Shown: in pieces, positions 21,581-35,100 of the stretch
How the letters are laid out: every line of letters begins with the position of its first letter
Position numbering within the stretch: the first letter of the stretch is position 1
Assembly (NCBI RefSeq): GCF_030052815.1
Contig: NC_079502.1
Span: 34,464,050-34,528,049 of the forward strand
Reading direction: 5' to 3'
Source: Hevea brasiliensis
Taxonomy: Eukaryota > Streptophyta > Magnoliopsida > Malpighiales > Euphorbiaceae
Length of the DNA stretch: 64,000 bases
Position numbers and translations under genes: made by a program
The notes under the pieces: model-generated
Database searches by the model: none
What the model was told of the DNA's origin: nothing
Seen by the model: the letters and a program-made list of their open reading frames with translations, nothing else

Positions 21581-23131
21581 TGAAAATCAAAAATCAATCT
21601 AGGGTTATATGCCACATGCTTGATGAGTTATGTTCCTATTTAATTTTTAATGCTCAGTTGCATACTCTAAACTTTCATTTGCCATCATAGATTGTGAATT
21701 AATATTTAATTCAATTAAACCCTAACTAAAAGAGGGGTTTTTTGAATACTAACCTCTTGATGCACAATTGATAAATCCCTCTTGCTTTTGATGCCTCTAG
21801 GACCCTAATTGTTGTCCCTCTAGATCTTCCACCACAAGCACACACCAATGGTAGCAATGGCAGCCCCAAGTTTGCTTCCCAAGCCTATTCAACCACTTGA
21901 AGTTTGGGGTTTATGCTTTAGTGGGGTTGCATGAATGTATGGTAGTCTAGAAACACTTTCTAGCAATTTTAATTCAAAGAAGATCAAGGATTTCTTCTTG
22001 AATTAAATCAACAAATGAAGAGAAAGGGGAGAGAGAGTTGCCATCCACTTGTGAAGAAGAAGAAGAGAATTGTTTTCTCTTTCTTCCTTTTCCCCTTTTA
22101 TAGTGAAGTCAAACCTTAATAACTCTTGCCACATATCACCACAAGATCCCATCTTGCTTTTGGTTGACTTAATCCTATGGAGCCGAGTGTCAAGCTCCAT
22201 TTAAATCATGAAAAGTGGTCTTCCATCATAGGAAGACAAGTGGCAAGATAATATGGTGCCATGTGTCAATATCTCATGGTGCCACATGTTACCATATAAT
22301 TTAATCCTACTTTTATATTTTTAATTTGAGTTCTCAACTCAAAATAATAATTTCTCTTCTTCAAATTAATTTATATCAAATATAAATTAATTGATTAATT
22401 AATCTCTATTAATTAATTTCTTACAATTAAATTCATAGTTAAACAATTTAAATATAAATTTAATTTATGCTATACATCCAATAACCTAGATTTGGTTTCA
22501 AGTCATGCTAGGAACTTTGCAATCTTATTGCAAACCAAACCTATTTAATTAATTAATTAAATTAATTAATTAAACTCTTTAATTAATTAATTAAATCACA
22601 TTTTACTTGGTGATTAACTTTTGTAGATGTGTGACTTACTAGGCTCATCACTTATTGGCAATGATAAATGATATTATCCCATAATATCATTAGAACTCTT
22701 TCTTACCTCAAATGATTTCTCTAAATCATTTTAGGCACATCATAAACCATGGTTGACACCTAGCATAGCATGCCACGGCCACCTAATCAGTAATAAGGAA
22801 TACCTTAAATAAACCTTTAATCATATGTTACCATACACTAGAATCTCTTCGTTACAAAATCCCAATTCCGGCAGGAGTCATAGTTAATGTCAAACTCCAT
22901 TTGCTATGAACATTATGTTCTCTTTTAATTCTAATTCTTGATTAATTAGATTTTCTTATCAGAAACTCTTTCCTAACTAAATCTATCTATCTTGGCTAGG
23001 AGCTTAAATAATCAAGAACAATTAAATGAACATAGGATTCTATCCCTATTTACTTAGGGTAACGGATTCCATCTTGATCAACACCTATCTCCATATATAA
23101 TTAGTAGGAGCCAATACATGCCCATATACCC
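21581..23131 (-). repeat. Copia-2 3' LTR, missing its first part
   Basis: Landmarks match the Copia-1 LTR in reverse: the CCTCTTGATGCAC and TTGTCCCTCTAG boxes, AATTAATTAA runs near 22550, CTAGCATAGCATGCCA and CCTACTAATTATATATGGAG. About 520 bases at the LTR start (TGTTAG through GTACTGT) and the polypurine tract are gone. LTR sequence GGGTATATGGGC is joined directly to the pol end. TATAAAA on the minus strand at 22096-22102 is a candidate TATA box. Confidence 0.85.
22096..22102 (-). promoter_or_regulatory. Candidate TATA box (TATAAAA) in the Copia-2 LTR
   Basis: CTATAAAAGGGG on the minus strand sits in the same LTR region as TATTTAA of Copia-1, upstream of pyrimidine- and purine-rich tracts. 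It fits the plant TATA consensus well. No transcript evidence is available. Confidence 0.5.
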
Positions 23132-23612
23132 AGTCTGAGTTTATGACATAGGCTTTGTGAATGGATCAGCTGGTTTTTCGGCTGATGCTATTTTTTGCAT
23201 GGCTACATCATCTCGCCCAACTATATCTCTGATAATGTGGTAGTGCCTTTCTATGTGTTTGGATTTCTGGTGAGACCGAGGTTCCTTAGGCTGTATGACC
23301 GCTCCATTATTGTCACAGTAGAGAGGAACTGCTGAATCAATGGAAGGAACTACTGCAAGTTCTGTCACGAACTTCTTTATCCAAATAGCCTCTTTTTTAG
23401 CGTCTAATGCAGCAATGTACTTGGCCTCTGTAGTGGAATCAACAGTCGTACTCTATTTGGAACTCTTCCAACTGACTGCACCTCCATTACAAATGAACAC
23501 AAAGCCAGAAGTAGACTTTCTATTATCGATATCTGATTGAAAATCAGAATCAGTATAACCATCCAATTCTAGATCGCCACCTCCATAAATCAAGAATAAA
23601 TCCTTAGTTTTT
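23132..23612 (-). pseudogene. Copia-2 RNase H
   Basis: The minus strand shows DGYTDSDFQSDIDNRKST-type sequence, SGFVFICNGGAVSWKSSK, a TTVDSTTEAKYIAALDA-like stretch, then LYCDNNGAVIQPKE, SKHIERHYHIIRDIV and ADPFTKPMS at the end. A frame break occurs near 23600. It removes the RNA strand during reverse transcription. The end lies directly against LTR sequence because of the deletion. Confidence 0.82.
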
Positions 23613-24790
23613 CTCAACTACTTAATGATATTCTTAATAGCTATCCAGTGTTTCAAACCTAGATTGGATTGAAACCTGCTAATCAAACTAACAGAATACG
23701 CGATATCCGGCCTAGTACACAACTTTGCATACATCAAACTTCCAATAGCCAAGGCATATGAAATCCTGGCCATCTTGTCACTTTCTTCAGGTGTCTTTAG
23801 AGACATTTCCTTAGAAAGATGGATACCATGTCTTACTGGTAACAATCCTCTCTTGGAATCAAGCATGTTAAACCTCTTTAACACCTTTTCCAAGCATAGA
23901 CTTTGGGATAAACCAATTATTCTTTTTGCTCTATCTCTATAGATGTGGATTCTAAGAATATAGGTTGCTTCCCCTCAGTCTTTCATGGAGAATGTATTTG
24001 ACAACCATACCTTGACAGTTGTCAACATACCAATATCATTGCCTATCAACAGAATGTCATCTACATATAAGACAAGGAAAGTGACAGCACTCTCACTAAC
24101 CTTCTTACATACACATGGTTCATCCACATTTTTGATAAAACCAAATGACTTAATGGCTTCATCAAAATGGATGTTCCAACTCCTCGAAGCTTGTTTCAAC
24201 CCATAAATGGATCATTTCAGCTTGCACACCTTGGAACTATCTTGGGATTCAAAAACCCTAAGTTGTTCCATGAAAATGTTTTCATCAATGTTTCCATTAA
24301 GAAAAGCTATTTTGATATCCATCTGCCAAATCTCATAATCATAGTATGCAGCTATTGCTAATAAAATCCTAATTGATTTAAGCATGGTAACAGGTGAGAA
24401 AGTCTCCTCATAGTCGATTCCTTGCCTTTGGTGAAACCCTTTTGCTACTAGCCTTGCCTTATAGGTCTTTACCTTTCCATCAGAACCAATCTTCTTCTTG
24501 AAAACCCATTTATTTCCTATAGGTACAATACCTTTAGGTGGGTCAACAAGATCCCAAACTTGGCTCTTATGCATGGAATCAATTTCGGATTTCATAGCTT
24601 CAATCCATTTAAAAGAGTGTATATCTGATATAGCTTCTTCATAGGTAAAAGGATCATTTCCATGATCTATTTCTTCATGAGTAAACAACTCTTGTTCATC
24701 TGCATGAAGAAAACCATATCTCTCTGGTGGATGAGATATCCTGGTTGATCTACGAGGAATTACTGTAGATGTTTCATCAATAGGCATAGG
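23613..24790 (-). pseudogene. Copia-2 reverse transcriptase
   Basis: Motifs in minus-strand order: MKSEIDSMHKSQVWDLVDPP, NKWVFKKKIGSDGKV, YKARLVAKGFHQRQGIDYEETFSPV, WQMDIKIAFLNGNIDENIFMEQ, MKQASRSWN and the intact catalytic YVDDILLIGND. Then WLSNTFSMKD, MEKVLKRFNMLDSKRGLLPVRHG and GSLMYAKLCTRPDIAY. Breaks lie near 24205, 23970 and 23900. It is less damaged than the Copia-1 RT across the palm domain. Confidence 0.88.
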
Positions 24791-25788
24791 TTAACTAGAT
24801 GGATCTATAGCCATTTGATTTGTTGGTTAGTTAAAATTCTCTAATTCTAACTCTATTTGCCTTCCTTTGCCACCTTCTTGAATAAACTATTGTTCAAGAA
24901 ATATGGCATCTCTACTTACCACAACCTTTTGTGATGTAGGCAAATAAAAATAATATCCAAAACTTTCTTTTGGATACCCAACAAATCGACCACGTTCTGA
25001 TTTAGTCTCCAATTTATTAGTCTTTAGCTTTTTAATGTAAGCTGGACAACCCCAAATCTTAACATGTTTAAGACTTGGTTTTCTTCCATGCCATATCTCA
25101 TAAGGTGTGGAAGAGACTGACTTTGATAGAATCCTATTCAGAATATGCAAAGCTAATTCTAATGCAAATCCCTAAAAGGAGACTAGCATATCAGTATAGC
25201 TCATCATACTGCGTACCATATCTAATAGGGTACGATTTCTCCTTTCAGACACACTATTTAATTGTGGCATTCCTAGAGGAGTCAGCTGGGAGATAATGCC
25301 ATGCTCTTTCAAGTATTCATCAAATTCAGTACTTAAGTATTCACCTCCACGATCTGATCGAAGAGTTTTAATACCTTTTCTTCTTTGATTTTCTACTTCA
25401 GATTTAAATTCTTTGAACTTTTCAAAAGATTCATGTTTGTATTTCATCAAATACAAATACCCAAACCTTGATTTATCATCAGTAAAGGTAATAAAATAAT
25501 GAAAATTGCCTCTAACCATTCTTTTAAATGGACCACATACATCACTATGTATAAGTTCCAAAATATTTTCAGCTCTTAACCCTTGTCCAACAAAAGGTAA
25601 TATAGTCATTTTGCCTTGAAGGCAAAATTCACAAGTTGGAATAGGTTCAGAACCCAATGAGGATAAAATCCCCATTTTCTCTAGCTTTGTAATCCTATAT
25701 TTTGCAATATGACCTAATCTTAAGTGCAAAATATATTTCGAACTTGAGTTGATTTTCATCATGGCATTACATTCATTTAGATTGCTTG
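24791..25788 (-). pseudogene. Copia-2 integrase, cut by TRG2
   Basis: HLRLGHIAKYRI and CEFCLQGKM give the zinc domain. The DDE triad is D in IHSDVCGPF, D in LRSDRGGEYL and E in VSERRNRTLLD. NRILSKSVSSTPYEIWHGRKPS and KIWGCPAYIKKL follow, then FVGYPKESFGYYFY and VVVSRDAIFLEQ. A stop near 25170 and one near 24885 break the frame. The N-terminal reading (TSNLNECNAM) ends at TSD GCTTG and continues at 47242. Confidence 0.88.
25784..25788. repeat. Target-site duplication GCTTG of TRG2 (partner 47237-47241)
   Basis: GCTTG precedes TGTCACACC at the left border and follows GATGTTACA at the right border. Confidence 0.93.
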
Positions 25789-28700
25789 TGTCACACCGTA
25801 CGCCTCCGTAAGATGTAACATGATTTCGTAGTACACCTAATGAATTACCGTACTTCGCCTACCGGTAACCCATTAAATACACTACAAGGGATTTTAAACA
25901 ATTTCTTACTTCTTTTTAAAGTGGTGAGCACTTTTGACAGGTGTAAAAAATTTTTAATCGAAGTTAAATCACACATTAGGTCTGAAATAGCCACAACTTT
26001 TATAAAAATTTCAGGGAAGTGCTGTATGTATTTTGAGCAAAATAATTCTTCAAAAACCTGTAGAAAACACTTCCAATATATTTGTTTCAGTCCCAAACTC
26101 CAATATGGCTCAAATCAATTTTCTCAAACATAAGTAAAACTCAATTCAATATCACTTTCAGTAGCTTCAAAAATAGAATGCAAAATGACTAAGTATTTCA
26201 AAGCTGAGATAAGAAAATTATATTACAACATTTTTACAAGCTAAAATAATTTATAACTTTAGTTTACAACTGCTCAAGACCAAGTACAATATATATATAC
26301 AGTGCACATACATTACAACAAAAAATACAAAAGGTGGTATACTCAATATACCCAGCAAAATCCCAAAGTGTAGCACAAGCAGCCTACTCTGCTGCTCTGT
26401 CTGTCTGTCTGTCTACCTGCGACAGCAATAAAAAAGTTATTGCTGAGTAAAATTTACTCAGTAGTGCATAATAACAATTTAAAATGCAGTATATAAAACT
26501 TTTATTGACAATTTACAATTCAAATAATTCATAATTTTCAAAGCTCATATAACACTAATTTGATTAAACAATTGAATAACACAGTGTTGCCAATCAATAA
26601 CACAACTTAGGTCATGACACAAACTTTTCTGAACATGCCGTGTTGTACACCACGACAAGGAAAACTCACCCCACTAATTGAAATCAATGAGGGAGGTGGC
26701 TAGCTAGCTAATGAGAACTCATCCAAACTCACCTCAGACTGGCAAGCTAGAGAAGGAGGAATATAATCAAATATCAAACTCAACCCCACAAGTGGAGGAG
26801 GAACATAGTAATATTGTCATGCCAAGTGTGAATAAAAAATAATTTAAAATCATATTATTCAAATTATTTCATGCAAAACATAATCAATTTCCAAAGTCAA
26901 TTTTCCATTCACAAAGTGTCAACACAGTAGTTATCGAAATCCATAATTAACACAATGCATACTAATCAAGTTTTCAATGAGAAAATGATAATTTAAAGTT
27001 ATTGTGCACAGACCTGATCTGAGTCACCTCTAGGCCTTGACTCAATGTTCCTTATGCTTCTCAATATCATTTTCAACTGAAACACACAATTTAAAGTGTT
27101 TCAGTACTCAGTTAACTTGTTTCTAACAATAAGATCCAATATCTAAATTTTTTTGCTACTATTCCCTTCAACTCATTTCATTAGTCAATCTACAATGTTG
27201 ACCATTAATATACACTAGGTGAATTAATTTTAATGTTCCCAATTTGTCACATTTTATGATCTCTAAGTGTTGATATATGTTACCAATTTCATTTTAAAGC
27301 TTAATGCATTTTATTGCCATTTTCCAGATTTTATGGCCAATATTTACAGTCTATTGGACTAGGCTACAGTGTAAATTTAACATATTTCTCTTCATTAAAT
27401 TGTTTCTCATTGTGTCTTCTTTAATTTCCTTTTTGAATCACTCCATTTGGAGTTTTATAGCTAAAGTTATGATTAATTAACCATAACTAGGTCAAATCAA
27501 AATTTTAGTTTCCTTTTTAGACATTTTTGGTTTTGATTTTACTAATTTATTTGGACTATTTGTAATCACATTGATGTCTAGCATTCTTCATAAATATTGT
27601 TGCCCAATGTCTTAGGGACAACCAGAAATTTTGCTTACCATTTTTTAAGTCTTATAGAATTCTTTATAGATAAATTGTTAACTTAGACTCAAAGGTCCTA
27701 TATTGGCATGGTCCTTAATTAGGTTAATGGCTTTGACCTTAAATTCTGACCTTATACATTTATAATTTGAGGAAGTTGTCTAAAACAATGTTTTAGGTCT
27801 CTTTCTTAGCTTTCTAGATTGGTATGGCTCATTTAAATTGGACACTTCTGGTGGGAGATATGCTTATTTGAATTTTCTAGATTTTATGGTCAAATATGCT
27901 AATTCTAGATTTAGTGTGCCAACTTAATCAAGTTAATTGACCTAGTTCCCTTGATTTTTGGGTTTTGGTCAAATTACCAATATTGTAGATCTATGTCTTA
28001 TTGAAATTTTGGAACTAATTTCATGTCATTTGGAGTTATATGGGCCAAGTTATGGTCATTTTACTAATGCTAGTCAAGTTGCACTTATATTGCAAAGTTT
28101 AGGTCATTTTTAGGTCAAAGTCAATTCGGCCAGTTTTTGTAACCCAACTTGTGCAAGCATTTTGACTTGGTTCTGGTCATTTTGGGGCTTTGATGTCTTC
28201 ATAAGATTGTAGCTCTATGTATAAGCTTTCCATGGTATAAATTTCAGGTCATTTAGACTTGTTTTGAGTGAGTTATGGCCAAAATACTGACTGCTGTTCA
28301 AATGGTCAATTTTCAGGTTTGCAATGTTACCAATCTAGATTTGATCATCCTTTTAGGTCACTTCTAGGCAGAATTTGGGCAACACTTCTACATGAAAGTT
28401 GGCCTATTTTATGTCTAGTTTCACCTCCAATTGGCCTCATACCAATAGGAGTCACAACTTTACACTTATAACCTAATTTATATACTGCCAACAATCACAA
28501 CCTGCATAAGAGAATTTACACTCCCAATTTGGCAATCCTCCTCCTCCCAATACTTCAATTTTCATTCTTGGCACTTCTATATTTATTTAACACAATTCCA
28601 GCAAATTAAATTGGACAAAATACTCAAGATTTCAAGGTACACAATACTCCATTAATGTTCAACATGTAAGCCAACCCAAATTCAATATACATACTCACCA

Positions 28701-29993
28701 AATTGTCACATACACTTCTATAACAAATATACACATATGCCCCCAATTCAACTCTATCATATTTCATGAATAATTTTCATTGATTTACATACAAATTCAA
28801 GGGTTTACAAGCTGCCAACCATGGCAGTTTATTAAGGTATTGAATTCCCTTTTTAAACTCCTAATTTCAAGCACTAACATATATATATGGATATTAACTT
28901 GCTACACTTCAATTTGAGTTATTCAACCTTAATTCCCATTAATTCCCATCAATTTAATGTAAGAAACACTCAAGTAATATAGGCTCCCATGGCTGCCTAA
29001 AATTGGGCAGTCCAATAACTCAACAATTCCATCAATTTTCATTACCAATCAACTCATCTCAAGCTAAACATAAACTTTACTTAAGAAAGGAAGTGAATTG
29101 GACACTTACCTCTTTTTGAAGTTTGCTAAAACTTCACCAAAAATCTTCTTTCTTACTTCCAATATACTGCCTAAGGTGTGTAGATAAAGTTTAGTGAAGA
29201 AATCTACAAAGAAATTGGCTTGAATCAAGGTAAATGAAGGCTTTGCATGAAATGGCCATGGGAGAGTTTAAGGAAACCATTTTCGGCAAAGAAGAATTCA
29301 TAGAGAAGAAGATGATGACTTAGTGGAAGATTTGTCCCATTTGATTTATATAGTGCCACCAAACTCCACTAATTGAATTTACATTAAAATATTTCAAGGT
29401 TTTCCCTAATTTGCAATAATGCCCTCTTAATTCTTTAATTTACATTATGTGTAATATTTCTTATTTTCATGGCATTTTCAAAATTTAACACTACTAATTT
29501 TTCATGGAAATTTAGGTTAAAAGTCAACTCTAGGTGTCAATTGACCAAAATGCCCCTCTTCAGGTTGTATTTTCGATTTTTCAGTGACACCGATTTAATC
29601 CTTGTCCCGCTGATTTTCTTAAATTTTCATTTTTATTTGTATTGACTTACTAATTTTTCTTTGATATTTCCAATGTCAATTACACTTCAATAGATGTTTA
29701 TTTGAGTCTTAAAAATACTTCCCAGGGTTCCCCGTAGTCCAGGGCTAGTCAACGGTCCACGCTACAACTTCCCAGTGCGGTCATCCATCGCTACGGTTTT
29801 TGGCTCGTTTAACTTAGTTACATTTCATTGTTATTATTTTTTCTTTATTTTTCTTGTATTTTCCTCTATTGTATTTCATTATTTCATATCTCCTCACTAA
29901 TATTTAATTATAATTCTCTAGGCATTCTAGCTGTCCGGACAGATACTAGTCACCGGAACAGTAAAATGCACTACCGAATGTAGGGGTGTTACA
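25789..29993 (-). repeat. TRG2 3' LTR
   Basis: The minus strand starts TGTAACACCCCTACATTCGG and ends GGTGTGACA. It contains a (TCTG)4 microsatellite near 26397, the CGACAG box, GATTTCAATTAGTG and several modules with GAGTTATGG or GGAGTTTTATAGCT. It matches 32158-47236 after Gypsy-1 is removed. No coding content. Confidence 0.92.
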
Positions 29994-30008
29994 ATTCTCC
30001 CCCCTTTA
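29994..30008 (-). other. TRG2 polypurine tract
   Basis: The minus strand reads AAAGGGGGGAGAAT immediately before the 3' LTR, as in TRG1. Confidence 0.85.
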
Positions 30009-31250
30009 AAATAAATTTCATCTCGAAATTTTACCTAATTTTAGTCTTTGGACAACTGTGGGTGCTGCCTCCACATATCCTCCTCTCGCTCCTAAGTAAC
30101 TTCCTGGCCTGAATGATGGTCCATCACACCTTAACCAAATGTATACATTTATTTCTGAACTGCTTCACCTCATGTACTAAGATCTTTATGAGTTTCCCCA
30201 TTAAATGTTGAATTTAAATTCATTTCACCTTTTTAGAGGTAAGAAATTTTGTGTGCTAACGAATCCTCTCTTTCTAGGACCTTGTGTGGTTCTATGGAGT
30301 GAGAACTTAATTTTTCTCTTTTCTATACAATCATATAATCTTCTTTCCTTTAAGTTTGTGTAAGACTTTTAACAATCTAATACAACATTTAATTTGTTCG
30401 TATAACATTAATGTTATCTTACTATCGTTCTGTCTAATATTTCAATCCATGTTTCCTTATTGAATGACCATTGTGGTCATGTTAGAGTTTTTATCTAATC
30501 ATTGGTCCTCTGACTATTATAGTCAACAATCTTACTCATATTCGTAACATTTCTTATTTCATTTAAATCAACTATTCAAAATTTCACTTCCATAACTCGT
30601 TTATCTACCAATATTCTATAACTTACTTCCTTTTGTACTGAACTATAACCTTTCGATATTCTAACTTTTGAGTTTTAAATCTTTAAGTAGGATTTCCAAA
30701 CTTATTTCCAATAATAAAAATCTGTCCTGGCATAACTATACCAAAACAAATATCATTAGCAACTATTCTCATCTTGGTGTACTATCGAGTAGTACGTAGC
30801 TCTACACAATAATCTCAAGTCAGTACTATAATCTGCAGTTTACAATGCAAATATCAAGAACATTGTATAGTTACTACGATACATTCTAATAGATCAAATT
30901 TTCCTATATCTTATCCTCCTTGAGTCCACTTATATCCTAAACTTATTCTGATTACAATATCCATTAATAATTACTAATTGTAACATCTTTACCCTCGTCT
31001 AGAGCAAGTCTATTGCTGCAACTTACTTTTAGGTCCTCTTGCCTTACATTAAGTAGGCTTGCCAATTAGCTTTATAATTTATGGTGTGTTAGAAAATACT
31101 TTTAGCTGAAAATTCTTTCAAAATTAATGTCAATCATACTTATTATCGTAGTTTTTATCCTAAAGGACTAGTCACTAATGCATCAAAATTTATTTCCCTG
31201 TAAAGGAATAGCAACAGAACATATAATTCTAACACTAACATACAAATAAG
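30009..31250 (-). other. TRG2 non-coding internal block with chromodomain tail
   Basis: No open frame of note. Positions 30048-30135 read on the minus strand as DHHSGQEVT, stop, EREEDMWRQHPQLS, a chromodomain end. Further upstream, SYTNLKERRLYDCIEKRK and FSLHRTTQGP (about 30230-30330) recall the integrase C-terminus (SYADLKRKEIEY..GPYEV in Gypsy-1). About 30600-30900 aligns with TRG1 15410-15680. The RT-integrase core is lost. Confidence 0.7.
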
Positions 31251-31968
31251 TAGTGCTGGGATCAAAGAATAACTAATTATTATTTTTCCAAAATTAAGAA
31301 CTTACTAGCAGCTACATCCGAAGCTTCTACTCTTTCTCCTTGGTGTATAATGGACACTCTGACTAGTGCGCTACTATATTCGGGTTGATTCACTGTGTTA
31401 TGGTTACGAGAAGTATTAGCTCTATTTTTATCTTGATCTCTACTGACTATCTGTGAACTTCAAAGAGCAAATCGAGGTGCTCTAGTACAATCTCTAGCGA
31501 AATGTCCATGTTTACCACAATTATAGCAAGCTCCAATGGCTTTACGACAATTACCCCCATGTAGTTTTCCACAAGAGTTACAGATGCAAGGAGGATATGA
31601 ACTTCTAGTTGTTCAACAACTGGACCTTGGTGGCCTCTGCCCTGAAGATTCGCCTCTATTAGATCCATAACCACTAGGTTCTCTAGTGCTCTTCCTTTTC
31701 CCAATTTACTATTTGAGCTTTAACTGATAAATCTCTCCCTCTTCTTTATTTCACGCTGCCCTTCTAGGGTTTGGGTTAGTACTTGGACTTCAGCTAACAA
31801 ATTATCAGCCATTTGTTGAAAGAAAGTGGCCATTTGTTGGGCCATTTGTGCAGTAATTTGTACCGGTGAAACTGGTACAGTCGGTCCTTCGACACTCTAC
31901 GGAGTTGGAGCCTCACCTTGTGCTTCTGCCATCACAGACTGTTCTATTGTCTCATTCTTCTCTTCCAT
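31251..31968 (-). pseudogene. TRG2 gag remnant, capsid deleted
   Basis: The ATG (31968) opens MEEKNETIEQSVMAEAQGEAP, close to the gag start of TRG1 (EQSVEAEVQGEAP). After MATFFQQMADNLL the sequence jumps to EVQVLTQTLEGQREIKK, so the capsid core present in TRG1 is missing. An intact cysteine region follows: CNSCGKLHGGNC, then the CCHC knuckle CYNCGKHGHFARDC near 31490-31530. It ends in a weak protease start (DPSTTYLYVSVRI). In-frame stops lie after EAPTP and elsewhere. If translated it could bind nucleic acid but not form a capsid. Confidence 0.8.
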
Positions 31969-32135
31969 ATCTTTTCACAAGATTTTCTATTTCCTGTACA
32001 ACCACCACAAGGAGATTTCTCTCAATTAATTCAGATTTATGATGTAAATGTACTGAATGTATCAAACCATGACATTGAGCAGTTGTACTATGAAGGAAAA
32101 AAATTCAAATTACAGGTCAAAACAGAATTTAAAAA

Positions 32136-32150
32136 CTTACTATGGTACCA
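32136..32150 (-). other. TRG2 primer-binding site, mutated
   Basis: The minus strand reads TGGTACCATAGTAAG where the expected site is TGGTATCAGAGCAAG, three differences. It lies seven bases from the LTR end (TGTTTAG spacer), matching TRG1. Confidence 0.7.
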
Positions 32151-32157
32151 CTAAACA

Positions 32158-35100
32158 TGTCACACCCTACGCCTCCGTAAGATGTAACATAATCCCGTAG
32201 TACACCTAATGAATTACCGTACTTCACCTACTGGTAGCCCATTAAATATACTATAAGGGATTTTAAACAATTTCTTACTTCATTTTAAAGTGGTGAGCAC
32301 TTTTGACAGGTGTAAAAATTTTTTAATCGAAGTTAAATCACATATTAGGTCTGAAATAGCCACAACTTTTATAAAAATTTCGGTGGAGTGCCGTCTATAT
32401 TTTGAGCAAAACAGTTCTTCAAAAACTTGTAAAAAACACTTCCAATATATTTGTTTCAGTCCCAAACTCCAATATGGCTCAACACAAATCAATTTTCTCA
32501 AACATAAGTAAAACTCAATTCAACATCACGTTCGGTAGTTTCAAAAATAGAATGCAAAATGACTAAGTATTTCAAATGTGAGATAAGAAAATTATAGTAC
32601 AATATTTTTACAGGCCAAAATAATTTATAACTTTAGTTTACAACTGCTCAAGACCAAGTACAATTTATACATACAGTGCACATACATTACAACAAAAATT
32701 ACAAAAAGGTGGTATACTCAATATACCCGGCAAAATCCCAAAGTGTAGCACAAGCAGCCTACTCTGCTGCTCTGTCTGTCTGTCTACCTACGACAGCAAT
32801 GAAAATGCTATCACTGAGTAAAATTTACTCAGTAGTGCACAATAACAATTTAAAACGCGGTATATAAAACTTTTATTGACAATTCACAATTCAAATAATT
32901 CACAATTTTCAAAGCTCAAATAACACAAATTTGATCAAACAATTAAATAACACAGTGTTGCCAATCAATAACACAACTTAGGTCATGACACAAACTTTTA
33001 TGAACATGCCGTGTTGTACACCACGACAAGGCAAACTCACCCCACTAATCGAAATCAATGAGGGAGGTGGCTAGCTAGCTAATGAGAACTCATCCAAACT
33101 CACCTCAGATTGGCAAGCCAGAGAGGGAGGAATATAATCAAATATCAAACTCAACCCCATAAGTGCAGGAGGAACATAGTAATATTGTCATGCCAAGTGT
33201 GAAGAAAAAACAATTTCAAATCATATTATTCAAATTATTTCATGCAAAACATAATCAATTTCCAAAGTCAATTTTCCATTTACAAAGTGGCAACACAGTA
33301 GTTATCGAAACCCATAATTAACACAATGCATACTAATCTAGTTTTCAATGGGAAAATGATAATTTAAAGTTATTGTGCACAGACCTAATCTGAGTCACCT
33401 CTAGGCCTTGACTCAATGTTCCTTATGCTTCTCAATATCATTTTCAACTGAAACACACAATTTAAAGTGTTTCAGTACTCAGTTAACTTGTTTCTAACAA
33501 TAAGATCCAATATCTAAATTTTCTTAGTATTATTTCCTTCAATTCAATTCATTAGTCAACCTACAATGATGATCATTAATACACACTAGGTGAATTAATT
33601 TTATTGTTCCCAATTTGTCACATTTTATAGTCTCTAAGTGTTGATATATGTTACCAATTTCATTTTAAAGCTTAATGCATTTTATTGCCATTTTCCAGAT
33701 TTCATGGCCAATGTTTACTATCATTGGACCAGGCTATAGTGTAAATTTAACAGATTTCTCTTTATTAAATTATTTCTCATTGTGTCTTCTTTAATTTCCT
33801 TTTTGAATCACTCCATTTGGAGTTGTATAGCTCAGTTATGGTCAATTAACCATAACTAGGTCAAATCTAAATTTTAGTTTCCTTTTTAGACATTTTCGGT
33901 TCTGATTTTACTAATTTATTTGGACTGTTTGTAATCACATTAAGTACTAGCATTCTTCATAAATATTGTTGCCCAATGTCTTAGGGATAACCAGAAATTT
34001 TGCTTATCATTTTTCAAGTCTTATAAAATTCTTTATAGACAAATTATTAACTTAGACTCAAAGGTCCTATATTGGTATGGTCCTCAATTAGGTCAATGGT
34101 TTTGACATTAAATTCTGACCTTATACATTTATAATTTGAGTAAGTTGTCTAAAACAATGTTTTAGGTCTCTTTCTTAGCTTTCCAGATTGGTATGGGTCA
34201 TTTAAATTGGACACTTCTGGTGGGAGATATGCTTATTTGAATTTTCTAGATTTTATGGTCAAATGTGCTAATTCCAAATTTAGTGTGCCAAATTAATTAA
34301 GTTAATTGACCTAGTTCCCTTGATTTTTGTGTTTTGGTCAAATTACCAATATTGTATACCTATGTCTTATTGAAATTTTGGGACTGATTTCATGTCATTT
34401 AGAGTTTTATGGACCAAGTTATGGTCATTTTACTAATGCTGGTCAAGTTGCACTTATATTGCAAAGTTTAGGTCTTTTTAGGTCAAAGTCAATTCGGCCA
34501 GTTTTTGTAACCCAATTTGTGCAACCATTTTGACTTGGTTATGGTCATTTTTGGGATTTGGTGTCTTCATAAGAGTTGTAGCTCTATGTCTAAGCTTTCT
34601 ATGGAATAAATTTCAGGTCATTGGACCTGTTTGAGTGAGTTATGGCCAAAATACTGACTGCTGTTCAAATGGTCAATTTTCAGGTTTGCAATGTTACCAA
34701 TCCGGATTTGGTCATCCTTTTAGGTCACTTATAGGCAGAATTTCGGCAACACTTTTGCATGAAAGTTGGCCTAGTTTATGTCTAGTTTCACCTCCAATTG
34801 GCCTCATACCAATTGAAGTCACAACTTTACACTTATAACCTAATTTATACACTGCCAACAATCACAACCTGCATAAGAGAATTTACACTCCCAATTTCGC
34901 AATCCTCCTCCTCCTAATACTTCAATATTCATTCTTGGTACTTCTATATTTATTTAACACAATTCCAGCAAAGTAAATTGGGCAGAATACTCAAGATTTC
35001 AAGGTACACAATACTCTGTTAATATTCAACATGTAAGCTAACCCAAATTCAATATACATACTCACCAAATTGTCGCATACACTTCCATAACAAATACACA

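Noticed and set aside
22540..22600. TTAATTAA-rich palindromic runs in copia LTRs
   Set aside because: Low-complexity AT sequence present in all copia LTR copies; I see no basis for calling an origin or a matrix-attachment site.
25840..26133. Open frames on both strands at the TRG2 LTR end (also 32280-32511)
   Set aside because: They are LTR sequence repeated in both LTRs, with no domain.
28268..28471. Paired small open frames at 28268 and 34635 in the TRG2 LTRs
   Set aside because: They are the same LTR position in the two LTR copies of one element, antisense to the element, without recognisable protein features.
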